Source of the DNA: an uncultured Butyrivibrio sp.
GTDB taxonomy: Bacteria > Bacillota > Clostridia > Lachnospirales > Lachnospiraceae
Assembly: GCA_947167765.1 (NCBI GenBank)
Contig: CAMVJI010000009.1
Span: 1-37,191, forward strand
Reading direction: 5' to 3'
Length of the DNA stretch: 37,191 nucleotides
Made by a program: the position numbers and the translations under genes. Shown here piece by piece: positions 1 through 9,211 of the stretch; position 1 is the stretch's first letter, and every line of letters begins with the position of its first letter. Below the pieces are notes generated by a model. It saw nothing but the letters and a program-made list of their open reading frames with translations. It was not told the DNA's origin and ran no database searches.

Positions 1-152
1 GTATATCACTAAAATCCGCGCCACAGGGCAATTTGCGGATATTAAAAAGAAAAAAACATTGCATTTGAGTCTTCACATGTACCACCTGCATCCAATATAA
101 TTAAGAGTACTATTGAAAACTTCTTGTTATAAGCGAGAAAGGATTATCACTA
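1..152. other. Intergenic leader region of the DUF362 gene
   Basis: No gene is seen here. A short imperfect stem (ATCCGC near 16 with GCGGAT near 36) is followed by an A-rich run, so it is not a convincing plus-strand terminator. A TATAAT hexamer lies at 96-101 and could be the -10 box for the gene starting at 153, but no good -35 is found at 16-18 bp. AAAGGA lies about 9 nt before the ATG. Confidence 0.4.
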
Positions 153-1385
153 ATGTCAAATACCCCGGTAGCACTGGTTAAGTGCGACAGCTATGAATAT
201 GAAGAGGTGAAAAGAGCTCTCGATGAGAGCCTTGATCTCATAAATGCCCTGGACTTTGTTAAGCCCGGCATGAAGATAGGTATAAAGGCGAACCTGGTTA
301 CAGGCTCCTCTGCAGATAAAGCAATCACCACTCATCCGGTACTTTTAAGAAGACTATGCGAGCTCCTTACAGAAAGAGGCGCAAGCGTAGTGATCGGTGA
401 CAGCCCCGGAGGTCTCTACACCCCGGCTTTTGTCCAAAACATATATAAGGCATGCGGACTCTATGAGCTTGAAAGTATCAAAGGACAGGATAACGATATC
501 CCTGGCGCGCCAGTTCCTTCCGTTACCCTCAACGCCGACTTTTCCATAAAGGACGGCAAGTTCCCGGATGCAGCATCCCTTAAGAGCTTCATCTACACTG
601 GATGGCTTGACGATGTGGACGCCATTATCGGTTTTTCCAAATTAAAAACTCACGCCATGATGGGCATGAGCTGCGCTGTGAAAAATATGTTTGGCTGTAT
701 TCCCGGAACCACCAAGCCCGACTACCACATGAGATTCCCAGAGGAGAAGGCCTTTGCCAACGTCATGGTGGATCTCAATGAATTCTTTAAGCCTGTGCTC
801 TACATCGTGGATGCCATAGACGGAATGGAAGGCAACGGCCCTACAGCTGGCGAAAAGAGACATATCGGTGCGATCCTTGCATCCAAAAGGCCCTATAGCC
901 TTGATATGGTCTGCGCCTCCATGATCGGCATGGGAATATCCGACGTCCAGACACTGCTTGCAGCTTCAGAAAGAGGCCTTGGCCCTAAAGATATAAGTGA
1001 AGTCTCTATTCTTGGCAGCTACAGCCTCGAAGATGCCAAGATCCCTGATTTTAAAAGAGCTACCATCCATCAGAGCATTACCTTTGAGGGCGGAAGCGCT
1101 TTTAACAGGATAAAATCAATTGCCGTAAAACTGGCCTACTCAACCAAGCCCCTTGTTAAAAAGGACGAGTGCATAGGCTGTAAAAAGTGCCACGACACCT
1201 GCCCCGCAAAGGCAATCACCATGGTTCCTTCAAAGGGTGCATCCCCAAAAGGCACCGGCAACATTCCGCAGATCGACCGAAGCAAGTGCATCAAGTGCTT
1301 CTGCTGCCAGGAGTTCTGCCCGGTAGGCGCCATGAAGGTCCACTACAATCCTGTAGGAAACATGCTGAACAAAATGCAGCGATAA
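153..1385 (+). CDS. DUF362 domain protein with C-terminal 2x[4Fe-4S] ferredoxin domain
   Basis: A 410-residue cytoplasmic iron-sulfur protein. Residues about 1-310 match the DUF362 family, which often occurs alone or fused to a ferredoxin module. The C-terminus has two classical cluster motifs, CIGCKKCHDTCP near residues 340-351 and CIKCFCCQEFCP near 380-391, so two [4Fe-4S] clusters are expected. The biochemical role of DUF362 proteins is poorly defined; electron transfer is the safe inference. No signal peptide or membrane segment is visible. The start at ATG 153 has AAAGGA about 9 nt upstream. The gene is convergent with the chemoreceptor, and a long hairpin separates them. Its closeness to the ferredoxin-dependent IorAB operon (2.3 kb away, same strand) suggests a related redox job, but the chemoreceptor lies between, so they are not one operon. 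Confident on family, not on function. Confidence 0.9.
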   Translation: MSNTPVALVKCDSYEYEEVKRALDESLDLINALDFVKPGMKIGIKANLVTGSSADKAITTHPVLLRRLCELLTERGASVVIGDSPGGLYTPAFVQNIYKACGLYELESIKGQDNDIPGAPVPSVTLNADFSIKDGKFPDAASLKSFIYTGWLDDVDAIIGFSKLKTHAMMGMSCAVKNMFGCIPGTTKPDYHMRFPEEKAFANVMVDLNEFFKPVLYIVDAIDGMEGNGPTAGEKRHIGAILASKRPYSLDMVCASMIGMGISDVQTLLAASERGLGPKDISEVSILGSYSLEDAKIPDFKRATIHQSITFEGGSAFNRIKSIAVKLAYSTKPLVKKDECIGCKKCHDTCPAKAITMVPSKGASPKGTGNIPQIDRSKCIKCFCCQEFCPVGAMKVHYNPVGNMLNKMQR

Positions 1386-1403
1386 CAAGACAAGGGGGTG
1401 GAC

Positions 1404-1480
1404 CACAAGCCACGGGGACGGTTCTTTTGGCTGGTTTTGAAAATCAAAACCAGCCAAAAGAACCGTCCCCGTGGCTTGTG
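1404..1480. repeat. Perfect 37-bp inverted repeat with GGGACGGTTCTTTTG core, likely bidirectional terminator
   Basis: The arms 1404-1440 and 1444-1480 are exact reverse complements over 37 bp with a 3-nt AAA loop. The arm contains CACGGGGACGGTTCTTTTGG, the core also found at 13936-13963 and 23638-23705. The element lies exactly between two convergent genes (stops at 1385 and 1488) and is followed on the plus strand by a T-rich run, so it can end transcription from both sides. The sequence type resembles dispersed intergenic palindromes of Clostridia, which may be moved by REP-associated Y1 transposases; no transposase is present here. Confidence 0.85.
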
Positions 1481-1487
1481 TTTGTTT

Positions 1488-3500
1488 TTACAGTGTATAC
1501 TGTGACAGATCAGAATTGATCTCGTCTGAGTACTTGTTCAGGTTCTCGGATACGGTCGTGATATTTTCAGTCTCCTGGCGGAGTCTGTTACTCTCAGTTA
1601 CGATCACATCGCTAAGTCCAAGGACTTCGTTGATGTTTGAAACCTGTTCCTTAGTGGTGACTGCGTTTCCAGATGCAACGTCGTTGATCCTCTCGATTCC
1701 ACTGGCGATCTCCTGAATGCCTTCTGTAGCCTTGCTGACATCTTCGTAGATAGTGTTGAAGGAATCGTTGGCCTCATTAACACCGCTTATGCAGGCCTCC
1801 ATATCTTTTACGCAGATATCAGCCTTGCTGTTGATATCTTCGATATTCTTGGTTACATCTTCAATAAGTCTTCTGATGTTGTCGGTAGCTTCTGATGACT
1901 GGTTAGCCAAAGCGCCAACCTCCTGAGCTACTACAGCAAATCCCTTACCCATCTCTCCTGCTCTTGCAGCCTCAATAGAAGCATTAAGTGAAAGAAGATT
2001 GGTTTGAGCTGAAATTGCATTGATGGCCTCTGTGATTCCGGTGATCTCTTCAACTGACTTGGCAGTAACTTTAATAAGGTCTGTGAGCTCGTTGATGGTA
2101 TTTCCAAGTGTTGTAACATTCTTGGTCATAAGTTCCATCTCGCCCTTACCCTTGCCTGAAGCATCCATGGTCTGGTCGCAGAGAGCACGTACATCCTCAG
2201 CGTTAGTAGCAAGCTGGCTGGATGTGGAAGCAAGCTCGTTGGCAGCATCTGCAATCTCTTCGATAGATGTAGTCATAGCATTTAAGGTGCTGTTGAGCTT
2301 TTCAATGGACTCTCCCTGATTCTGGTTGGCATCTGAAAGGCTGTGGGAGATGTCGAAACACTCTCCTGCGCGGCTGCTCATCTCGCCTGAAATTCCAGAC
2401 AGACTGTTGAGGGTTGTCCTCATCTTTTCAATATATGTATTTAAGCTCTCACTAAGAGTTGTGATCTCGTTGTTTCCTTCAGGAACAAGTGCAACGGTAA
2501 AGTCGCCCTGGCTGATGTCTGTAAGTCTCTCTGTAACTGTGGTTACAGGACCGATAGACTTTTTTATTGTAAAGTACATGAGCACAGCCATAAGGATAAT
2601 AAGTACCAGGCCAATAACCATTGTCAGTACCATGACCTTGACGATGGCGCCGCTAAGGATATCTGAAGAAACGGCACTTACTACAACCCAGGATGTGCCA
2701 GCAATATCAGTAGCAACAAACATCATGGAGCCTGCGCCAGTCTTTGCTGTCATAACTCTGCTGCCATCACTTGTAGCTGAGGTATTTAAGGTGTCATATA
2801 TAGCAGCAAGTCCCTTCGCTATTGGATCAGTTGTATCAGCAAGAGTCTGGCCAACACTCTCAGTCACATTGCTTATAAGTATGTCTTTTGTATCCTTATT
2901 AATGATGTAGTACTTGGCATCCGGTGCATAGGAGGTAAAACCATTTACCTTCTCAGCCACTTTATCAAAGTTGATGTCACTACTTAAAACTGTGCCATCG
3001 CTTATCATTACAGAACATGCAAGACAGGTCTTGCCTGTGGAGGCATCTACATAAGGCTCAGATGAAAAGACATTTCCTCCAGCCGCAATAGCTCCCTGAT
3101 ACCATGGTCTGTCTGTAAATACAAAGGTATCGTCAGGGATCCAGCCTGAACCATCAAGAAATACATTCTCGTTTCCATAAGCCATATAAATATCCTGAGA
3201 ATCCGGGTCCTCCGCAGTAAGAGCAAGCAGAAGATTTCTCATATCCTCATGAGACATAGAAGGAGACTTTTTGATAACAGATGCAGTCTGAGAAACTCTC
3301 TCCTGAACGCCGCTCCACCAGCTCTGTATCTCACTTGCATATGTCAGTGATTCTCTAGCCAGAATGTTGCAAGTAAGTGGCTCGATATTATCAACCGCAA
3401 GCTTAATACTAAGCTGTGTGATAATAACGATAATGATCGCTGAATAGATGATGATTTTGGTAAGTAATGTCTTTTTAAGGGATCCTCTTTTAGTCTTCAC
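1488..3500 (-). CDS. Methyl-accepting chemotaxis protein with dCache-type sensor domain
   Basis: A transmembrane chemoreceptor of about 670 residues. In order: a basic N-terminus, first membrane helix (about residues 15-35), a periplasmic-side region of about 250 residues with a dCache-like fold pattern, second membrane helix (about 287-310), HAMP domain, then the cytoplasmic signalling coiled coil. The hairpin tip [20 protein letters not shown] (about 503-522) is the conserved MCP core that contacts CheA and CheW. Start choice: the frame is open to a TTG at 3581, but GTG at 3500 has AGGAG 9 nt upstream. ATG at 3509 directly abuts that AGGAG, so it is less likely. The ligand is unknown; dCache domains commonly bind amino acids or organic acids, which would suit a neighbour of an aromatic acid operon, but this is speculation. 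A possible 24-codon leader ORF lies just upstream. Confidence 0.93.
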   Translation of the reverse strand: MKTKRGSLKKTLLTKIIIYSAIIIVIITQLSIKLAVDNIEPLTCNILARESLTYASEIQSWWSGVQERVSQTASVIKKSPSMSHEDMRNLLLALTAEDPDSQDIYMAYGNENVFLDGSGWIPDDTFVFTDRPWYQGAIAAGGNVFSSEPYVDASTGKTCLACSVMISDGTVLSSDINFDKVAEKVNGFTSYAPDAKYYIINKDTKDILISNVTESVGQTLADTTDPIAKGLAAIYDTLNTSATSDGSRVMTAKTGAGSMMFVATDIAGTSWVVVSAVSSDILSGAIVKVMVLTMVIGLVLIILMAVLMYFTIKKSIGPVTTVTERLTDISQGDFTVALVPEGNNEITTLSESLNTYIEKMRTTLNSLSGISGEMSSRAGECFDISHSLSDANQNQGESIEKLNSTLNAMTTSIEEIADAANELASTSSQLATNAEDVRALCDQTMDASGKGKGEMELMTKNVTTLGNTINELTDLIKVTAKSVEEITGITEAINAISAQTNLLSLNASIEAARAGEMGKGFAVVAQEVGALANQSSEATDNIRRLIEDVTKNIEDINSKADICVKDMEACISGVNEANDSFNTIYEDVSKATEGIQEIASGIERINDVASGNAVTTKEQVSNINEVLGLSDVIVTESNRLRQETENITTVSENLNKYSDEINSDLSQYTL

Positions 3501-3555
3501 TTTTACCATCTCCTGTTCTTGAAAATTAGCTATAAAAAGTAGCACTATCACCATA

Positions 3556-3630
3556 TTAATACACGGAATGTCGTTTATCAATTATCCAACAAATAAGATA
3601 ATTATAATTTTTTCTAAAATTTTTCAGCAT
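3556..3630 (-). CDS. Possible 24-codon leader ORF upstream of the chemoreceptor gene
   Basis: On the minus strand an AAGGAGG sequence (the strongest Shine-Dalgarno in this region) stands 10 nt before an ATG at 3630. The frame reads [20 protein letters not shown] followed by four more residues and TAA at 3556. It ends 55 nt before the preferred GTG start of the chemoreceptor. A translated leader could couple to or attenuate the downstream gene. No homologue is recognised, and the AT-rich sequence could give such an ORF by chance. Confidence 0.25.
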   Translation of the reverse strand: MLKNFRKNYNYLICWIIDKRHSVY

Positions 3631-3652
3631 CTGACTATTTCCTCCTTTTTAT

Positions 3653-3681
3653 TTGCTTTTTAAAAGAAAAGAAGGTATACT
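3653..3681 (+). promoter_or_regulatory. Predicted sigma-A promoter of the arylpyruvate operon
   Basis: TATACT at 3676-3681 is preceded by TTGCTT at 3653-3658 with a 17-bp spacer. It lies 37 bp upstream of the first ATG of the operon (3718), which has GGGGGAG about 9 nt before it. The -10 is good (5 of 6 to consensus) and the -35 is weak (3 of 6). No obvious operator palindrome is seen next to it. Confidence 0.5.
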
Positions 3682-3717
3682 TTACTTTAGCACTTTAAAG
3701 CGGGGGAGAATTATATT

Positions 3718-5352
3718 ATGCCAATTACAGATTTATTAGAGAGAAACTCTAAACTCTATGGAGATGAAGTTGCGCTTGTTGAGATCAATCCTGAGATAAA
3801 GGAAGAACAACGTGTTACCTGGAAGGAATACGAACTCATCCAGCCAACATCTACCAACTATTACAGAAGACAGATCACCTGGTCCGTGTTTGATGAGAAG
3901 GCAAACCGCGTGGCCAACATGCTGATCGAAAGAGGAATCAAAAAGGGACAGAAATGTGCCATTTTACTTATGAACTGCCTTGAATGGCTGCCAATCTACT
4001 TTGGTGTTCTTAAGGCCGGCGCCGTTGCAGTTCCTCTTAATTTCCGTTTTGACTCAGAGGAGATCGATTACTGTCTCAAGGCATCAGATTCAGATGTTTT
4101 GTTCTACGGACCAGAATTTATCGGAAGGATCGAGGACATCGCCCAGAAGCTGAAAAAAGAGATGCTTCTTTTATTTGTAGGCGATCAGTGCCCGTCCTAT
4201 GCAGATGACTACTACAGATATGCATCCAACGCATCCTCAAGGGCTCCCAAGATCCTTATTGAGGACAAGGATGATGCAGCTATCTATTTTTCATCAGGAA
4301 CTACAGGCTTTCCAAAGGCTATTTTGCACATCCACACAGCTTTAATGCAGTCAGCCCAGATGGAGGCCATGCATCATGAGACCACACACGCAGACAATTT
4401 CCTGTGCATTCCACCTCTCTATCACACTGGAGCAAAAATGCACTGGTTCGGATCTCTTTACACCGGAAGCCGCGCTGTACTTCTTAAGGGCAATTCACCT
4501 GAAGCAATCTTCAGGGCAGTGTCTGAAGAGAGATGCACCATCGTGTGGCTCCTTGTACCCTGGGCTCAGGACATTCTCGCAGCCCTTGACAGCGGCAAAC
4601 TAAAACTTGAGGACTTCCACTTAAAGCAGTGGAGACTTATGCACATCGGTGCTCAGCCAATCCCACCTTCACTGGTTCGTCACTGGCTTGAGTACTTCCC
4701 ACATCACAAGTACGACACCAACTACGGCCTTTCAGAATCAACAGGCCCCGGCTGCGTACACCTTGGCATGGAGAACGTCAGAAAAGTTGGCGCCATCGGT
4801 GTTCCCGGCTACGGCTGGAAGACCAAGATCGTAGATGAAGAAGGAAACATTGTTAAGCAGGGCGAGATTGGCGAGCTCTGCGTAAAGGGTCCTGGCGTAA
4901 TGGTTGAATACTACAAGAACCCAGAAGCCACAGCTGAGATATTAAAAGATGGCTGGCTCTTTACAGGAGACATGGCCCGTCAGGACGAAGAAGGCTTCAT
5001 CTTCCTGGTAGACAGAAAGAAAGACGTCATCATCTCCGGCGGTGAGAACCTGTATCCTGTTCAGATCGAGAGCTTCCTTATGAAGAACAACAAGATCCAT
5101 GACGCGGCTGTTATCGGCCTTCGCGACCAGCGTCTTGGCGAGATCGCAGCTGCCATCATCCAGGTAAAAGAAGGAATGACCTTAACAGAAGAAGAAGTTG
5201 ATGAGTTCTGCGTAGATCTTCCAAGGTACAAGAGACCAAGAAAGATCATTTTCGCAAATGTCATAAGAAACGCAACCGGAAAGATCGACAAGCCAAAGCT
5301 TCGCGAGATCTACGCCGGCGCACATATCGTCGAAGATCAGAATCAGTCCTGA
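3718..5352 (+). CDS. AMP-dependent acyl-CoA synthetase (class I adenylate-forming ligase)
   Basis: A 544-residue ANL-superfamily ligase that activates a carboxylic acid with ATP to acyl-AMP and then to acyl-CoA. Visible motifs: the P-loop SSGTTGFPK (about residue 193), YGLSESTGPG (about 337), GWLFTGD (about 413), the hinge DRKKDVIISGGENLYP (about 430) and the C-terminal ATGKIDKPK with the catalytic lysine (about 520-528). Near the N-terminus the usual 'RVTW...DEKANR' start is split by an insert of about 20 residues (PTSTNYYRRQITW, around residue 37), seen in a subset of bacterial family members. It is the first gene of the operon, and IorA follows after 37 bp. From context the substrate is probably an aryl or branched acid such as phenylacetate or indoleacetate, but medium- or long-chain fatty acids cannot be excluded from motifs alone. 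Confidence 0.88.
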   Translation: MPITDLLERNSKLYGDEVALVEINPEIKEEQRVTWKEYELIQPTSTNYYRRQITWSVFDEKANRVANMLIERGIKKGQKCAILLMNCLEWLPIYFGVLKAGAVAVPLNFRFDSEEIDYCLKASDSDVLFYGPEFIGRIEDIAQKLKKEMLLLFVGDQCPSYADDYYRYASNASSRAPKILIEDKDDAAIYFSSGTTGFPKAILHIHTALMQSAQMEAMHHETTHADNFLCIPPLYHTGAKMHWFGSLYTGSRAVLLKGNSPEAIFRAVSEERCTIVWLLVPWAQDILAALDSGKLKLEDFHLKQWRLMHIGAQPIPPSLVRHWLEYFPHHKYDTNYGLSESTGPGCVHLGMENVRKVGAIGVPGYGWKTKIVDEEGNIVKQGEIGELCVKGPGVMVEYYKNPEATAEILKDGWLFTGDMARQDEEGFIFLVDRKKDVIISGGENLYPVQIESFLMKNNKIHDAAVIGLRDQRLGEIAAAIIQVKEGMTLTEEEVDEFCVDLPRYKRPRKIIFANVIRNATGKIDKPKLREIYAGAHIVEDQNQS

Positions 5353-5389
5353 TATTAAATATTTTCTGTAAAAAGTAGGAGGTTTTACA

Positions 5390-7126
5390 ATGAACGACAA
5401 CAAAGACAAGCAGATCATGCTGGGCAATAAGGCTGTTGCCCGTGGTCTTTATGAGGCCGGTGTCTGCTTTATTTCAAGCTATCCCGGAACCCCAAGTACT
5501 GAGGTCACCGAGGAAGCAGCTAAATATGATGAGATCTACTGCGAATGGGCACCTAACGAGAAGGTTGCCATGGAGTCCGCTTTTGGCGCCAGCCTTGCAG
5601 GCCGCAGAAGCTTTTGTGCTCAGAAGCACGTTGGACTTAACGTGGCTGCTGACCCTCTTTACACCATGAGCTACACAGGTGTAAATGCAGGAATGGTCAT
5701 CGTTGTAGCTGACGACGCAGGCATGCACTCATCTCAGAACGAGCAGGATTCAAGGCATCACGCCATCGCATCCAAGGTTCCCATGATCGAGCCATCAGAC
5801 TCAGAAGAGGCTCTGGAGTATACCAAGCTTGCCTACGAGATCTCTGAGAAGTTCGACACTCCTGTGCTCCTTAAGATGTGCACAAGAGTTGCTCACTCCC
5901 AGTCCCTGGTAACTGTTGGCGAGCGTCAGGTTCCAGATTTTCCTTATGAAAAAGACATCGCTAAATACGTTATGATGCCTGGCAATGCCAAAAAACGTCA
6001 TCCAATCGTTGAAGAGCGCACAAGAAAGCTCATCGAGTACGCAGAGAACTGCCCTCTTAACCGCGTTGAAATGGGCGGCACTGAGATTGGTATCATCACC
6101 TGCTCTACTTCATATCAGTATGTAAAAGAGGTATTTGGAGATTCCGTTTCAGTTCTTAAGCTTGGAATGACCAACCCTCTTCCAGAAAAACTAATTAAGG
6201 ACTTCGCATCAAAGGTAGACAAGCTCTTTGTTGTTGAGGAGCTTGATCCCATAATCGAGAATCATGTTAAGGCCCTTGGACTTACTGTCACAGGAAAAGA
6301 ACTTCTTCCTGTATGCGATGAATTCTCACAAAATCTCATTGCAAAGGCCTTCGGAAAAGACACAGCTGACAGCTTTGCTCTTTCTGACAACATTCCAATG
6401 AGACCTCCTGTAATGTGTGCAGGCTGCCCTCACAGAGGACTCTTTTACACTCTTAAAAAGAATAACTGCACAGTCCTTGGAGACATCGGATGCTACACCC
6501 TTGGCGCTGTTCCTCCACTTGGAGCAATAGAGATGACTCTTTGCATGGGCGCATCTATCGGCGCTTTGCACGGTTTTAACAAGGTTCGTGGAAAAGAGTC
6601 TGAAGGAAAGACTGTAGCTGTTATCGGAGATTCAACCTTTATGCACTCCGGAATGACTGGCCTTGCTAACGTTGCCTACAACCAGAGTAATTCAACCATC
6701 ATCATCGTAGATAACTCCATAACCGGTATGACAGGTCACCAGCAGAACCCTACCACAGGTTACAACATCAAGGGCGACCCTGCAGGCAAGATCGATCTTG
6801 AGGCCCTTTGCAAAGCTATGGGCTTTGAGAGAGTACGGGTTGTGGATCCATATAACTTAAAGCAGTGCGACGAAGTTCTTAAAGAAGAGCTGGCAGTCGC
6901 TGCTCCTTCAGTTATCATCTCAAGGCGTCCATGTGCACTTCTTAAGTATGTCAAGCACAATCCTCCGCTTACCGTTAACCACGATAAGTGCGTTGGCTGC
7001 AAATCCTGTATGAAGATTGGATGCCCTGCTATTTCCATGAAGAACGGCAAGGCAACCATCGACAACACACTTTGTGTCGGCTGCAACGTATGCAGCCAGC
7101 TGTGCCCTGTTGGAGCATTTGTGTAG
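5390..7126 (+). CDS. iorA: Indolepyruvate:ferredoxin oxidoreductase alpha subunit
   Basis: The catalytic subunit (578 aa) of the thiamine diphosphate enzyme that converts aryl-2-oxo acids, CoA and oxidised ferredoxin into arylacetyl-CoA, CO2 and reduced ferredoxin. The N-terminal part is the pyrimidine-binding domain (SSYPGTPSTEV near residue 29). CAGCPHRG (about 343) and GDIGCYTLG (about 364) mark the ThDP-binding domain, and GDSTFMHSGM (about 413) is the family signature. The C-terminus carries the two clusters CVGCKSCMKIGCP (about 533) and CVGCNVCSQLCP (about 563). AGGAGG is 7 nt before the ATG. The length is normal for IorA. The partner subunit IorB follows after a 103-bp gap that contains two tandem hairpins. 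The enzyme is oxygen sensitive and cytoplasmic, and physiologically reversible when reduced ferredoxin is plentiful. Confidence 0.96.
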   Translation: MNDNKDKQIMLGNKAVARGLYEAGVCFISSYPGTPSTEVTEEAAKYDEIYCEWAPNEKVAMESAFGASLAGRRSFCAQKHVGLNVAADPLYTMSYTGVNAGMVIVVADDAGMHSSQNEQDSRHHAIASKVPMIEPSDSEEALEYTKLAYEISEKFDTPVLLKMCTRVAHSQSLVTVGERQVPDFPYEKDIAKYVMMPGNAKKRHPIVEERTRKLIEYAENCPLNRVEMGGTEIGIITCSTSYQYVKEVFGDSVSVLKLGMTNPLPEKLIKDFASKVDKLFVVEELDPIIENHVKALGLTVTGKELLPVCDEFSQNLIAKAFGKDTADSFALSDNIPMRPPVMCAGCPHRGLFYTLKKNNCTVLGDIGCYTLGAVPPLGAIEMTLCMGASIGALHGFNKVRGKESEGKTVAVIGDSTFMHSGMTGLANVAYNQSNSTIIIVDNSITGMTGHQQNPTTGYNIKGDPAGKIDLEALCKAMGFERVRVVDPYNLKQCDEVLKEELAVAAPSVIISRRPCALLKYVKHNPPLTVNHDKCVGCKSCMKIGCPAISMKNGKATIDNTLCVGCNVCSQLCPVGAFV

Positions 7127-7127
7127 A

Positions 7128-7202
7128 GCACTTGGTGAGGTAGTATCGAACCTAGTGCGAACCAGTCACGTGCACTTAACGAGGTATTTTCGAGTTTAGT
7201 GC
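7128..7202 (+). repeat. Two tandem 31-bp imperfect hairpins between iorA and iorB
   Basis: Units 7128-7158 and 7172-7202 are each 31 bp. Both have arms of the form GCACTTnnY / RnnTAGTGC that pair with a single mismatch, and nearly identical 13-nt loops (GAGGTAGTATCGA and GAGGTATTTTCGA). They fill the gap between two subunit genes whose products are needed in a fixed ratio. Possible roles are mRNA processing or stability, a protein binding site, or a dispersed intergenic repeat that happened to insert here. There is no T-tract, so they are not simple terminators. Confidence 0.75.
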
Positions 7203-7229
7203 AGCGGGACAAGAATAAGGAGAAGAAAA

Positions 7230-7802
7230 ATGAATACCAAAAATATTATGATCGTGGGCGTTGGCGGACAGGGCTCACTTCTTGCAAGTAAACTCCTTGG
7301 ACATCTCTTGATGAGCCAGGGCTATGACGTAAAGGTTTCAGAAGTACACGGAATGAGCCAGAGAGGTGGCTCAGTTGTCACATACGTAAGATACGGCGAC
7401 AAGGTCTTTTCACCAGTCATCGACAAGGGTCAGGCTGACTACATCGTATCCTTTGAGCTCCTTGAGGCTGCAAGGTGGCTTCCATTCCTTAAAAAGGACG
7501 GACAAATCGTTACCAACACTCAGCAGATCGATCCAATGCCAGTTATCACCGGCGCTGCAGAGTATCCTGATAACCTTGTTGAAAAACTCAAAGCAACAGG
7601 CGCAAAGGTCGATGCCCTTGACTGCCTCACATTGGCTGAGCAGGCAGGTAGCGCAAAGGCAGTAAACATCGTGCTCCTTGGAAGGCTCTCCCACTACTTC
7701 GACCTCCCGGAAGAAGCATGGATGAAGTCTCTTGAAGCCAACGTACCAGCCAAGTTCCTTGACATGAACAAGAAAGCCTTCGAACTTGGCAAGAACAACT
7801 AA
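7230..7802 (+). CDS. iorB: Indolepyruvate:ferredoxin oxidoreductase beta subunit
   Basis: A 190-residue protein of the pyruvate/ketoisovalerate oxidoreductase gamma domain family and partner of IorA. The N-terminal GVGGQGSLLASKLLG (about residues 10-24) and EVHGMSQRGGSVVTYVRYG (about 40-58) are the family signatures. It forms the CoA-side part of the heterodimer. Its length is typical. The start at ATG 7230 is preceded by AAGGAG about 8 nt upstream. It sits in the same operon, after iorA and before the PaaK-type ligase that shares the arylacetyl-CoA intermediate. Confidence 0.95.
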   Translation: MNTKNIMIVGVGGQGSLLASKLLGHLLMSQGYDVKVSEVHGMSQRGGSVVTYVRYGDKVFSPVIDKGQADYIVSFELLEAARWLPFLKKDGQIVTNTQQIDPMPVITGAAEYPDNLVEKLKATGAKVDALDCLTLAEQAGSAKAVNIVLLGRLSHYFDLPEEAWMKSLEANVPAKFLDMNKKAFELGKNN

Positions 7803-7861
7803 GCTATCAGCAAATTTATAAATATTTGGCGATGACACTTAATAAAGGAGGAGAAGAAAAT

Positions 7862-9163
7862 ATGGAGCAGTATTTTCAACCAGAGATTGAATGTGCCCCA
7901 GTGGAAAAAATAAAGCAGATCCAGTCAGAGAAGCTGGTCAAGCAGGTTAAGCATGTGTGGGACAACGTACCTCACTACCGCAAAAAGATGGAGGAGAAGG
8001 GCGTAACTCCTGATGACATCAAGTCAGTTGATGACCTTCACAAGCTCCCGTTTTTATCCAAGGCTGACCTTAGAGAGACTTATCCAAAGGGACTTCTTGC
8101 TGTTCCTCAGGATCAGGTTGTAAGGATCCACTCCACTTCAGGAACCACAGGAAAAAGAGTAATCGCCTACTATACACAGCACGACATTGACCTCTGGGAG
8201 GACTGCTGCGCAAGAGCTATCATGGCAGCCGGCGGAACCAAAGAAGATGTCTGTCAGATATCTTACGGCTTTGGACTTTTCACGGGAGGTGCAGGCCTTA
8301 ATGGCGGATCTCACAAGGTTGGCTGTATGACTGTTCCTATCAGCTCCGGTAACACAGACCGTCAGATCATGTTCATAAACGACCTTCAGGCTACAATCCT
8401 TTGCTGCACTCCAAGCTATGCTGCATACCTCGGAGAGCGCATGCAGGAAATGGGCTATGGTCCAGATGATATTCCTTTAAAGGCAGGCATCTTCGGAGCC
8501 GAAGCATGGAGCGAAGAAATGAGACACTCCATCGAAAAGACCATGGGCATCAAAGCCTTTGATATCTACGGACTTACAGAGCTGTCCGGTCCTGGCGTAG
8601 CCTTTGAGTGCTGCGAGCAAAAGGGCATGCACGTAAATGAAGATCACTTCATCGTTGAGATAATCGACCCTGAAACCGAGGAAGTCCTTCCTGAAGGAAG
8701 CCAAGGTGAGCTGGTATTTACAGCAGTTGATAAAGAAGCCTTCCCTATGATCAGATATCGCACAAGAGACATCTGCAAAGTCACAAGAGAAAAGTGCTCC
8801 TGCGGAAGAACTCTTATCAGAATGGCAAAACCCATGGGAAGATCCGACGACATGCTCATCATCCGCGGCGTAAACGTATTCCCAAGCGAGATAGAGACAG
8901 TTCTTTTGAACAACGGCTATGCAGCTAACTACCAGATAGTTGTTGACCGTGTAAACAACACTGATACCCTTGACGTTCAGGTTGAGATGACTCCAGAGAT
9001 GTTCAACGATAACCTTGGTGAAGTTGAGGAAAGACAGAACAAGCTCTCAGCAGACCTTAAGTCAATGCTTGGCATCAAGGCCAAGGTATCTCTCCTTGCT
9101 CCTAAGTCCATCACAAGGTCTGAGGGTAAGGCAGTCAGAGTTATCGACAAGCGTAAGATTTGA
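7862..9163 (+). CDS. paaK: Phenylacetate-CoA ligase family protein (PaaK-like)
   Basis: A 433-residue adenylate-forming ligase that interconverts arylacetate, ATP and CoA with arylacetyl-CoA. Motifs: STSGTTGKRVIAYYT (P-loop, about residue 95), IYGLTELSGPG (about 237), YRTRDI (about 299), a CSCGRT motif that often binds a metal (about 311), GRSDDMLIIRGVNVFPSEIE (about 325-344) and a C-terminal lysine in RSEGKAVRV. The frame opens at 7826, but ATG 7862 has GGAGGAG about 8 nt upstream and matches the normal family N-terminus, so it is chosen. This is the second acyl-CoA ligase in one operon. It follows iorB closely, as in many IorAB loci of archaea and clostridia, where the pair makes or uses arylacetyl-CoA. 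Confidence 0.93.
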   Translation: MEQYFQPEIECAPVEKIKQIQSEKLVKQVKHVWDNVPHYRKKMEEKGVTPDDIKSVDDLHKLPFLSKADLRETYPKGLLAVPQDQVVRIHSTSGTTGKRVIAYYTQHDIDLWEDCCARAIMAAGGTKEDVCQISYGFGLFTGGAGLNGGSHKVGCMTVPISSGNTDRQIMFINDLQATILCCTPSYAAYLGERMQEMGYGPDDIPLKAGIFGAEAWSEEMRHSIEKTMGIKAFDIYGLTELSGPGVAFECCEQKGMHVNEDHFIVEIIDPETEEVLPEGSQGELVFTAVDKEAFPMIRYRTRDICKVTREKCSCGRTLIRMAKPMGRSDDMLIIRGVNVFPSEIETVLLNNGYAANYQIVVDRVNNTDTLDVQVEMTPEMFNDNLGEVEERQNKLSADLKSMLGIKAKVSLLAPKSITRSEGKAVRVIDKRKI

Positions 9164-9211
9164 TGTAATATAATATTATATCCACACACCACATTTCACA
9201 GGAGGATAACC

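Noticed and set aside
16-41. ATCCGC/GCGGAT stem at the left edge as a terminator of an upstream gene
   Set aside because: The stem is short with a long loop, and an A-run, not a T-run, follows on the plus strand.
1187-1519. 110-codon plus-strand frame running through the DUF362 gene end and the palindrome
   Set aside because: It overlaps a well-supported gene in another frame and reads through the inverted repeat.
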